DNA from: Nilaparvata lugens
Taxonomy: Eukaryota; Arthropoda; Insecta; Hemiptera; Delphacidae
Length of the DNA: 64,000 bases
Assembly: GCF_014356525.2 (NCBI RefSeq)
Contig: NC_052506.1
Location: 98,305,074-98,369,073 of the forward strand
Direction: 5' to 3'
Numbering within the stretch: the first letter of the stretch is position 1; each line of letters opens with the position of its first letter. Below, piece by piece: positions 32,782-42,296 of this stretch. The position numbers were made by a program, and so were the translations under genes. The notes below the pieces were generated by a model. It saw only the letters and a list, made by a program, of their open reading frames with translations, ran no database searches and was not told where the DNA came from.

Positions 32782-33594
32782 AGTAGATATAAAAGGGCGA
32801 CTCTGGCACACAAGTGTGCCAGAGTCGCCCTTTACCTCAAGGTCATCCAGGTCAACCACCCCCAACATCAAGGTCATCCAGGTCAACCACCCCCAACCAC
32901 AAGGTCATCCAGGTCAACCACACCCACCTCAAGGTCATCTAGGTCAACCACCTTAACCTCAAGGTCATCCAGGTCAACCACCTTAACCTCAAGGTCATCC
33001 AGGTCAACCACCCCAACCTCAAGGTCATCCAGGTCAACCACACCCACCTCAAGGTCATCTAGATCACCACACCCACCTCAAGGTCATCCAGGTCACCCAC
33101 CCACCTCAAGGTCATCCAGGTCAACCACCTTACCTCAAGGTCATCCAGGTCACCACCCTAACCTTAAGGTCTTAAAAAAAATAATTAATAATAGTAATAA
33201 AAAAATTAAAAAAAAAATTAAAAAAAAATTAAAAAAAAAATTGAAAAAAAAAATTAAAAAAATAAAAATAAAAATAAAAAAATAAATAAATAAAAGAAAT
33301 TAAAAAAAAAATTAAAAAAAGAAAAAAAAATTGAAAAAAAATAAATAAAAATTAAAAAAAAAGAAAAAAATTGAAAAAAAATAAAAAAGAAGTATTGAGT
33401 TCCCAGGAAATTAATGACATAGATAATTTGCATCGCATATCCTGTTTCAATTGTGATAAGAGTGAAAGGAATAAACACTTCATAATAGAACAAATTCACA
33501 TCTGACTAAGAATAGAGTTCGCAGGAAATGATTTACATCACATATATCCTGCTTTCATTTTTATTAGATGGAAAGGATATGCGGTCAAGAAGTG
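32782..33594 (+). repeat. left terminal inverted repeat of the Polinton-type element
   Basis: 813 bp. Order from the outside: a 10-bp tip, a 42-bp hairpin (32792-32833, arms AAAGGGCGACTCTGGCACAC), about eleven 30-bp minisatellite units (32839 to about 33165, core AAGGTCATCCAGGTCAACCA), an A-rich low-complexity stretch (33173-33390), then ~205 bp of unique arm ending at GGTCAAGAAGTG. The integrase reading frame on the minus strand runs into the inner 60 bases. Confidence 0.92.
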
Positions 33595-34323
33595 TGAACA
33601 GCTCATTTGTCCAATTGGCTAGATAACCCTTGTCTAAAGTCTTTTTATACTTGCTGATTCTCACCTTATCGCCTGGCTCAATGTTTTGACCAGGACCAGG
33701 ATAGAACTTGTTTTTCAGTTTACTATTCAACTTATCCTTATACTCTCGTCTTTGTTTGCTAAGCCTGGAAAGCAGCACTTTCTCATGCTTCTTCTGCACA
33801 TCTACTGGCCTCATACCTATTGTTCGATGAATCTTGGTATTATACTCTTTGAGAAGTGAGGTTAGAATGTCTGTCCAACGATAGGTTCCTTGCTCAGTGA
33901 ACTTGATCCACATTAACTGTTTGAGTGTTCTGTTGAAGCGTTCCACTATAGATGCCTTCTTATCTGATCTAGTTGAGTAATGATTCACATTATACTGTTT
34001 CACAAGTTGTTGGAATTTTGTATTGAACCACTCTTTACCATCATCGGTCTGTAGATTTTTCATTATGTTTTTCAAATATAGGTTGCATTGCCTTAACCAC
34101 TTCATCAGCAACTTATTTTTTATTGGTATAGCAAATGCATGCTTACTGAGACAATTTATGATTGTAATAATGTACTTGTACCTTTGTTATGTCGAGCATA
34201 CGGTATCATCTCAACAAGGTCAGCCTGATAGAGATCGTCAAGACCTTTGACTATAACCTTTCTTGTCGGAAAATTCCGACGAGCTTGTCTGTGCAGCTCT
34301 CGCACTATCGCTGTCTTATCCAT
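33533..34323 (-). pseudogene. Polinton integrase, frameshifted
   Basis: The ATG at 34321-34323 begins MDKTAIVRELHRQARRNFPT. Conserved blocks follow in order: YQADLVEMIPYARHNKG (first catalytic Asp), NLQTDDGKEWFNTKFQ (second Asp) and KASIVERFNRTLK (catalytic Glu, about 34 residues after the second Asp), then a basic C-terminal chromo/SH3-like part with NIEPGDKVRISKYKKT. The DDE triad is thus visible. The frame is broken by indels near 34180, 34115 and 34057; from 34111 down to the stop at 33533 it is open. The enzyme class inserts element ends into target DNA; this copy cannot make an intact one. The final ~20 codons lie inside the left inverted repeat. Confidence 0.9.
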
Positions 34324-34666
34324 AATGGCGATATGAATTTGTTAATAAGCATTTATATAGGCAACAGTTCATCAGACCATGATGTTGGCGGAAGTCATGA
34401 TTAACCAACTTCCTGCATAAAGATAAGTTTATCAGAGTAGGATGATTCCTATTGTATTGGATGACTAACAGTATAGGATGTATTTATGCTTTATCTCACA
34501 CCTTATGCTTACTCTAGAAGTTGAAGGTTGTATGGAATAAAATGTGTAACAATTGTGGTATTACTAAATGTTTATTAACAGTGTGTGCATGAAAATATAT
34601 AATATAGTGCACAAGATAATATTTCAGTCCAATATGAAGAACTATGTAGTGATACAAATCTCCTAG

Positions 34667-35206
34667 TCAATTGCTTATTTCCAAAAATCCTCTGCCGAAC
34701 ATGAATTTCAAGATGACTGCTCCCTCATAGATTGGTGCAGCTTGATACTTCAGCGTCGTGGAAGTTGTATGTCAATGTCTTCAAGAAGTTTTGAGCCATT
34801 CCAAACGGTTCAGGCAGGTCCTTATCTCCAAACTTTAGAAATGGTTGCACAATCCATTGGTTGCTGGTACTAGTAGACAGTCTCCACACTCACACATATC
34901 TGCTTGCTCCACTGCAGGCTGATGTTGTTACTAGATCTGACACAGTGTTAGGAGTTGTAGTAGCAGCAGTACTAGTTGGAGTAGTACTAGCTTGAGTAGT
35001 TGTGATGCTAGCAGCAAGAGTTGTTGTAACAGCTGCAGTACTCACTGGAGTAGTAATAACATGGATGCTTGTTCTTCACAGTACGGTGCACAGACCTTGA
35101 CTGACCTTGCAACAACCGCTTCCAAAAAGTCCTGCAATGTGATTGTATGAGCAGTGGACTCGTCTGCAGAGAGATCCCTCCACAGCTCGTTCCCCAACCT
35201 ATTCAT
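34667..35206 (-). pseudogene. second broken Polinton-borne gene, function unknown
   Basis: The opening ORF (35042-35206, 54 codons) starts MNRLGNELWRDLSADE and includes TLQDFLEAVVARSVKV. After a shift, the reading continues as a Thr/Ala/Pro-rich linker (ITTPVSTAAVTTTLAAS), passes one in-frame TGA, then WIVQPFLKFGDKDLPEPFGM and AQNFLKTLTYNFHDAEV, and after another shift finishes with APIYEGAVILKFMFGRGF and a stop at 34667-34669. Codon-like conservation across the breaks suggests one ancestral protein of about 170 residues or more. I do not recognise it; a structural protein of the element is possible, but that is a guess. Confidence 0.5.
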
Positions 35207-35334
35207 ATAGGTAAGAAATCATCTTTTATGCTTTCAATGAAGGCTGTTTCAATGACCCCACTCCACCTCCCCGGTCATATGACCAATGACCACGCCCACC
35301 AGTGGTCGTCAGTCAGTTCAATTACTGATCAGTC

Positions 35335-35490
35335 ACTGTTCAATGACTGAACAGTAACTGAACAGTGACTGAACAGTAACTGAACAGTTGAACAGTGACT
35401 GAACAGTAACTGAACAGTGACTGAACAGTAACTGAACAGTTGAACAGTGACTGAACAGTAACTGAACAGTGACTGAACAGTGATTGGTCA
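35335..35490. repeat. 11-bp tandem repeat inside an inverted repeat
   Basis: Alternating TGAACAGTAAC and TGAACAGTGAC units, about thirteen in all. The array is flanked by inverted sequences (CAGTCAGTTCAATTACTGAT at 35312 and its inverse at about 35495), so the whole 35290-35530 block can fold back. Confidence 0.85.
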
Positions 35491-35916
35491 GTACTGATCA
35501 GTAATTGAACTGACTGACTGACCACTGGGTGGACGACCAAATTATACCATACAGACATGATGGTCCATATGACAGGAGAGTGAGGGTCATTGAGAATGTT
35601 CATATGTCATGTCTGAACATGGAGTGGGAGTCGTTGAAAATATCTATCTTCAATACCATTTTGATCTTTAGAGCAGCATGGCCATGTTGATCTAGAGTCT
35701 CCCATGGACATCTTGATCTAGTAGGTCTACCATGGACATATTCATCTGGTGTGATCTCATTACTACACGAAAATCACCCACGTACTGGTGGCATGACTGC
35801 ACAAGACACAATGTCCAATTTTTTTCTTCCCTTTTTTTTCCCCTTTTTCCCCTCTTTTCCCATTTATTTAGTTTGTGAGTAAAGCTGTTTATGGTTTCCT
35901 GTTCTAGAAATTGCTC

Positions 35917-36738
35917 CACTTCTTGACCGCATATCCTTTCCATCTAATAAAAATGAAAGCAGGATATATGTGGTGTAAATCATTTCCTGCGAACTCTATT
36001 CTTAGTCCAGATGTGAATTTGTTCTATTATGAAGTGTTTATTCCTTTCACTCTTATCACAATTGAAACAGGATATGCAATGCAAATTATCTATGTCAATT
36101 TCCTGGGAACTCAATACTTCTTTTTTTTCCATTTATTTCTGATTTTATGTGTTTTCAATTTTTTATTTAATTTTTTTTAATTTTTTTTAATTTTTTTTAA
36201 TATTTTTTATATTTTTTTTTCTATTTTTTTTTTTAATTTTTTTTAATTTTTTTTTTCTAATTTTTTTTTTATTTTTTTTATTATTTTTTTTTTAATTTTT
36301 TTTTTCAATTTTTAAAAAAATTTTTTTTTATTTATTTTTTTTTAAAGACCTTGAGGTTAGGGTGGTTGACCTGGATGACCTTGAGGTTAAGGTGGTTGAC
36401 CTGGATGACCTTGAGGTGGGTGTGGTTGACCTGGATGACCTTGAGGTGGGTGTGGTTGATCTAGATGACCTTGAGGTGGGTGTGGTTGACCTGGATGACC
36501 TTGAGGTTAGGGTGGTTGACCTGGATGACCTTGAGGTTAAGGTGGTTGACCTGGATGACCTTGAGGTTAAGGTGGTTGACCTAGATGACCTTGAGGTGGG
36601 TGTGGTTGACCTGGATGACCTTGAGGTTGGGGGTGGTTGACCTGGATGACCTTGAGGTTAGGGTGGTTGACTGGATGACCTTGAGGTAAGGGCGACTCTA
36701 GCACACTTGTGTGCCAGAGTCGCCCTTTTATATCTACT
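35917..36738 (-). repeat. right terminal inverted repeat of the Polinton-type element
   Basis: 822 bp, the mirror of 32782-33594: unique arm (35917-36120), T-rich stretch (36120-36345), 30-bp minisatellite (about 36347-36685) and hairpin (36688-36727, one mismatch against the left copy). The Val-Asp-Leu-Glu repeat ORF on the plus strand (36362-36640) is only the translated minisatellite. Confidence 0.92.
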
Positions 36739-36744
36739 TGTGTT

Positions 36745-38394
36745 GCTACTCTGTGATTGGCTTACGATGCTGTCAAATCGATTCAAATCAAAATGGCTGC
36801 TCTGTATCGTTTACTATGTTTCAACGAGTAAATTTTTATTACTAATTGATGTTTTCAAAGAAATTCGATTCTATAATGATGGAAAATTGGGAAAGAATTC
36901 AATTAATACTATCTAGCTTATTGAATATTATTAATCAATGATATTCTCTCAGTTATGAAACTCATCCCTCTGCCACGGTCGTGTGTTGATGGAAAGGATA
37001 TTATTTGATTTTTTTCAGAGAATCGATAATAATAATTATTTGTTGAAAAGCCGCCAATCTATGAAGTTACATCACAATATTATATTATCTTTATTCATAT
37101 CCCATTCAATCTTTATTCTCATTGATCAATTTTTCATACTTTGTGAAATTCGTTGAATAATTAGCAATTCTGCCATTTAATATAAGCCAGTAAATATTTC
37201 AACATACATAAATAAAGAACTCTTATCTAATCTAACTCCCATGATCTCTCTCACTCCTCGAGTTTGCTATTACATTATTTTTTGTTTATACAGTAGTTCC
37301 AAATATTGTATTATTATTTATTTTGATTGGCTTCTAATGATTTCATCTCTATTTCAAGCCATCTATAAAATGTGAATTCTGTTTAAATACATTGCTGTAT
37401 CACTTATCAATACAGTTTTTCGAAACTTGGCAACGGATAACTTCCAGAATCCTGACCTCTGATTGTAGGAGACAAGTTTTGTGTTTCAAGCAGTTTTTCG
37501 ATATACTAGAATATTAGACTAAAAACAGATATTCAATTATTCATAAGATCTGATGAATTTTTTTTTGTTCTTTTGATTTTCTACTCGCCAAATCAAGAAT
37601 TTTTCATGGAAATTCATCAAGATCTGATGACATTTTATTGATTTTCTACTCGCCAATTAGGAATTTTTCAAGTATAAGAACTCTCATAGATATTTCTTCA
37701 AAACTTCAAACGTCTTTCAAGTCTTAATATAATACTCTTTCAAGATTAGGCTACTTCCAGAAACCTCCTGGAGATTTGAGTGGCTCAAAACTGTACCGAA
37801 ATACCTTATAGTCATACACCTTTATAACCTTTTATAAAGTTTTATAAAGGTTTTTATATAATCTTTTATTAATTGTCTTGTGATTCACATTATCACTGTC
37901 ACTGAATCATTAAGTTTAGATTATTTTAAAAGCTTCTCCTTATCTCAAATAATTCTTTTACACCGCTGTTTAGATTATTTTTTAGTTTTTCCTTATTCCA
38001 TAGACTTTCCATACATCTCTTCCTTCCCTCTCATACTCTTTCCTTCTTCTTCCAACCTGTATAAAAACCCTTTTGTGGCCGTATGCCTACTTCATTCATA
38101 CTTCAAATCTACATTTGTCATCACGATAAGAATATACCAATGCGTCTATTAGACCAATGCAAAGTACTCTGCCTTATGAACATTTTAGTAGACTTAACCC
38201 TTTCCGGAACACTTTATGCAATGACCCTCCTGTCTAAGGGCGAACCCTAAAATTTGAGCTGCCCTGTTTGTATCCGACCAGTCTATAAAATGCAAATTAA
38301 GGTGGCTATTGTCACGTTGTAATAATAGCTAGTACAGCAATCGACACTCCTGTTAACTATAGTTAAATTGATTGATGGACGTTCCATTAAATAC
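36745..38394. other. intergenic AT-rich DNA
   Basis: No gene, RNA or repeat partner recognised. A run of ATAAAG(G/T)TTT-like units lies at 37818-37870. Confidence 0.4.
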
Positions 38395-38612
38395 TTGATC
38401 ATGTAAGGTATGTAGATTAACTTGGAGGTGTTCTTATGTACATAGTGATTTTGAACTGAACGGATAGTTGATCATTTGGGGTCATGTAAATTTGAAAGTG
38501 ATCATGTACGGTATGTAGATTAACTTGAAGTTTTTCTTAATGTACAGGGTGATTTCAAACCGAACGGATAGTTGATCATGTAGGGTTATGTAAATTTGAA
38601 AGTTCTTTAATG
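38395..38612. repeat. ~110-bp tandem duplication
   Basis: Two units share GGTATGTAGATTAACTTG, GAACGGATAGTTGATCAT and TGTAAATTTGAAAGT. By eye about 85-90 percent identical. Confidence 0.85.
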
Positions 38613-38900
38613 TATGCATGTACGGCAATCTCTAAGGCTGGCCACTATCGGTAGAATATGCATGCGCATACACAGTTGACTTAAATTGTTGTGTCATCAC
38701 AGCTGTCATAAACTAGAGCCTTCTAAAATAAAATAAAACAACAAATACAATGGATAAACCCACTGGAAATTACAAATATAATTTATCATGATTATTCAAT
38801 TTAATTTATAAAATTAAATTACCTGTGCTGACGTTACCCATCAACCATCTCTCATATTGAACACATCTTAAATGTTCTAATCGACTGTTGGGCTTTGTAT

Positions 38901-39000
38901 NNNNNNNNNNNNNNNNNNNNNNNNNNNNNNNNNNNNNNNNNNNNNNNNNNNNNNNNNNNNNNNNNNNNNNNNNNNNNNNNNNNNNNNNNNNNNNNNNNNN
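38901..39000. other. assembly gap (100 N)
   Basis: Exactly 100 unknown bases, a conventional scaffold gap. The true distance across it is unknown, so features on either side may be farther apart or missing. Confidence 0.99.
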
Positions 39001-39275
39001 ATAATTATTGAATGAACAGCCACTTTATTCTTTAATTTTTGTCCATCTATTTCACTAATTTACCTTTACTTTTGCTATTCTGTTAATTTTGATGTTTATT
39101 TTAATAGACATATTGTTATAATATAGACATATTATTTTCACTTTTACTTCTATTGCCAACTTATTATTTCATTTTTCACATTTTCTGTAATTATCGTTTA
39201 TGCTTTATTTAGCGAGAATGAAGTTATTATTATTGGTGATGATTTCTTGATCCATTCCGAGCTGCTTTGTATAAA

Positions 39276-39420
39276 CACACTTTTTTATGTATTTTAACAC
39301 GACATGCAGTCGATTATTAAGTAAATATTAAAAACTTTTACTTACTGGCTGGAGTACTTTCAACGTCTGGCGATCATTAATAATCGACTGCATGTCGTGT
39401 TAAATACATAAAAAAGTGTT
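39276..39420. mobile_element. palindromic MITE
   Basis: Arms of about 45 bp (CACTTTTTTATGTATTTTAA followed by CACGACATGCAGTCGATTAT, and the inverse) surround a 50-bp loop. No second copy lies in the window. Confidence 0.8.
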
Positions 39421-39439
39421 ATTATTATTCTCTTTTCAC

Positions 39440-40060
39440 GCAGTTGCGGATAGCTTATGCGAAGAGGGGCAAACCCCTCTTTGCATTATTTTCTATTATT
39501 GATAAAGTATTTTACCAAGTATGTTGGAGCGTTTGGCGTACTATGCGAGCTGTATCAAGCAGAACAGACTTCTGCATTTTCCCTACCAGAGTTTCTGAGA
39601 CATCAATAACCTTACAGCTCTCCACTGTTGAATTAAGAATCAGACCATTCACAGATATTACGATTGGATTATTCTAACATTCTTGAGCCCATAAATATTT
39701 GAGCTCAAATGCTAGCTCTTGATACTTCCTCAATTTCTCACCTCTTGTTCTTTGACAATTTTCATCTGCTGGTATGGCTACATCAATTATCAAGGCTTCT
39801 TTTTGATTCATGTTCAACATTAGGATATCAGGCTTGTTATGAATGACTTGCCTGTCAGTGATCATTTGAACATCCCAATAGATCTTAATCTGGTTTCTCT
39901 CAATAAATGCAGGAGGAGAGTAAGAATAGTATGGGGGCATTTCTTCAAACAAGTCAAATTCCTGCTGCAATTTCAGGTGCACTATTTTTGCAACATTATT
40001 ATGTCGCCTCAAATACTCTTTTGGTGTATAATCTTTGGTGTTTTTCAATATTGAGCAGCC
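39440..40060 (-). pseudogene. R4/Dong-type LINE endonuclease fragment
   Basis: The ORF at 39674-40048 carries the restriction-like endonuclease signature of site-specific non-LTR elements: IYWDVQMITDRQVIHNKPD, then EALIIDVAIPADENC and KLRKYQELAFELKYLW (PD...D...K layout). After an in-frame TAG at 39674-39676 the same frame continues with IVISVNGLILNSTVESCKV and KMQKSVLLDTARIVR, the usual C-terminus of this clade, so the stop is a disabling mutation. The reverse transcriptase is absent. Clade R4/Dong is my best assignment; R2-like is the alternative. Confidence 0.8.
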
Positions 40061-40235
40061 TGAAACTATGTGCTGAACATTTTATTATTATTATTAATAT
40101 TTGGACGATTATTTGAGACAAAATTAAGAAATGGAAGAAGCTTTGGGCAATGGCCAGTTTTCTTCTTTTCTGACTATTGTATTGTCTCCTCTATCCAATA
40201 AATAAATAGGTAAAGCATAAATGTATTTAGCATAC

Positions 40236-40449
40236 CTGCGGGCGGACAGTCAGGATCATGCTGGCTATAGAAGCGACTGAGCTTGGGCCGCTTCTTGCGA
40301 CTTTGGTCCCTGAACGAGGTGGAGGTGGTGGGAGGGGTAAGGGAGGAGGGAGGTGGTGAGGAGGGTGCCGAGTTCAATGAGGTGGAATCCGAACCCGGCG
40401 GTTGGTTCACTGCACTTCGGTCCACCAGGATCTGGTAGCCGCTGCCACC
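40236..40449 (-). CDS. third coding exon of an unidentified gene
   Basis: 214 bases, open in one frame for 71 codons plus one base. Upstream is a typical acceptor (TTTTTGTTTGATAG|GGTGGCAGC) and downstream a typical donor (CCCGCAG|GTATGC). It begins GGSGYQILVDRSAVNQ in phase 0, exactly matching the phase in which the exon at 44683-45018 ends. The peptide is Ser/Pro/Thr-rich (SAPSSPPPSSLTPPTTS) and then basic (RDQSRKKRPKLSRFYS), as in a disordered regulatory segment. The exon leaves in phase 1, so at least one more exon exists, but I did not find it; the next ~1 kb holds a LINE fragment and an assembly gap. Function unknown. Confidence 0.7.
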
Positions 40450-40929
40450 CTATCAAACAAAAATTAATTAATAATTATGGAGGATATTGGAAATCTAATT
40501 GCTAAATAAACTATTAGCAATAAATTCTTCTCTTCTTCGTGTGCCTGTCCGCTGTTGGCTACCATAATTGCTTTACTCCAAGGAGATACTATGCAGATTA
40601 CACAAGAACCCAACAACATTTCAAACCAGAAACCACAACCACAACACCAGATTCAGGAATCTTCTCATTACCAGTGTTGCAAGGAAGGCACTATACCAGA
40701 GACATTTCAATCATTTAGCACCGTATGAGCTAGTGTAGTGCTTGTTCAATTAGTGTCCAGTGAAAGAGCAGAGCAGTGATTGAGTGAATCTAGCTTCTAT
40801 AGTACAGTCATAAGTGTACATATTAATTAAACAATCAATATCAGTAAGAATATCTAATGAGATATTCGCTGTTAACATTTTAAAGTAGTATGTTAGGATA
40901 GAAAAAATTAGCTCATTAATCTCTAAACT

Positions 40930-41705
40930 AGATAGCTATAGTATTGACAATAAAAAAATCAGCACCAAAATTATATAATCTACTTCCTGCAAACTTTAAA
41001 CAGATTAATCATCCTAGAAAGTTCAAAACAATAGTACACAATAATTGGTTGATGAGCAAAGGAAGACAGAACATAGAAAACATTATTTCAAACAACAACT
41101 AACCACCTAATGACTTACTAAACACTAACTAATTAATAATACGCACAAAAAAAACTAGCAAAACCTACTCTAGAACATGGTACGCCATAGTGGAGTAGGT
41201 CAATTTCCACACAGAAAAAACTAAACAAGTAGAGGACACATTATAAAATTTTTTGTAACTAACTATTGTATGTAATATTGTAATTTATCTAATATTTTGT
41301 GTAACTGATGTTGTAGTTTTAGTTTTTTTTGGGAAATAAACATTTATTTATTTATTTTATTCAATTAAAATTATTCTAAACAAACCTAGATTGTACCCTA
41401 CCGAGATGGTTTTTAGTGACTTTAAGGTAATGACAATACGACAATTATATATTAAAACCGTAGCCTAATTGAATACTTGATAAAATATAAATCCCTTTTT
41501 TCCTTGCACTTTAAATTCAATTGTAAATAATTATCATTTAAGGCCCACTGCAAATAGATATGTCACATATCACACCAATATTGAATTTTTAAGGAAGCAG
41601 TTGATCTATATAAGCACAAAAATAATAAACCTTATTCCGGACCACTTTCTCTTAGACTCTAAGATTAGTAGAAAAAATAAACTAGAAATAAAAACCTGGA
41701 CATAA
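40930..41705 (+). pseudogene. two LINE C-terminal fragments
   Basis: The first (about 40930-41345) reads PKLYNLLPANFKQINHPRKF then NNWLMSKGRQNIEN and ends in an AATAAA plus (TTTA)n tail. The second (about 41365-41705) is a diverged, stop-ridden relative of 43030-43372 in the LINE described at 42297-44420 (shared block GGTTTTTAGTGACTTTAAGG). Both are dead 5'-truncated remnants in an intron of the minus-strand gene. Confidence 0.75.
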
Positions 41706-42001
41706 GGTTCGGTAACGGTATATAATATGCATGATGAACAAGTGTGTACATGCACACACACACACACAATGTCCATCATGCATGTTTTGTCGTCAGCTGT
41801 TTGACAGAAGATTCTAACATAAAATAAACCAACCACAATAAACGAACCACTGGAAAATTACTAATTATAGTAGTGAAAAATATACAAACAACATAAAATC
41901 GGAGATACAAAAACCTAACCTCAAAACATTCAGCTCGAAGCCTTCGCTGTGATGACACAACAATGTATGACGAAATGTGTACCATGCATGACCTACTGTT
42001 G

Positions 42002-42178
42002 AGCTGCGTTTACACCAAAGTTATTAACAAAATGTTTATTTTTCCATCCTTATAGATTCTATTAGATTGAACGGAACTTGTCAAATACATTATGTTCATC
42101 ATGTGTATGATAAGTTATGTTCAATCTAATAGAATCTATAAGGATTAAGTTAATAACTTTGGTGTAAACGCGGCTTTA
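42002..42178. mobile_element. MITE family E, intact copy
   Basis: Ends are GCGTTTACACCAAAGTTATT and its inverse, with inner arms CTTATAGATTCTATTAGATT. The loop is about 55 bases. It can fold along nearly its whole length. Confidence 0.9.
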
Positions 42179-42296
42179 GTGACCAATACTGGCTATTCCC
42201 AACAAGAAGGAACGCTTGTTTCCACTGGCGAACAAGAGTCATGCTGGACTCTAAAGTAACTGACTATTTCTCTATAAATTGGAAATATACCTCATA

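Larger units (their letters stand above)
32782..36738. mobile_element. short Polinton/Maverick-type element
   Basis: The ends are AGTAGATATAAAAGGGCGAC and its exact inverse, and the 6-bp target TGTGTT is perfectly duplicated at 32776-32781 and 36739-36744. A 6-bp duplication, termini beginning AG, long inverted repeats with internal tandem repeats and a retroviral-type integrase are the diagnostic set for Polintons. At 3957 bp it is far below the usual 15-20 kb; polymerase B, protease and packaging ATPase genes were not seen. It is therefore an internally deleted, non-autonomous copy that kept only the integrase end and part of one other gene. The intact duplication and near-identical arms suggest a recent insertion, although its genes were already broken. 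Confidence 0.9.

Noticed and set aside
32758..33285. Ser/Arg/Thr-rich repeat protein
   Set aside because: It is the 30-bp minisatellite and A-rich stretch of the Polinton-type arm read in one frame; the mirror ORF at 36362-36640 has the same origin.
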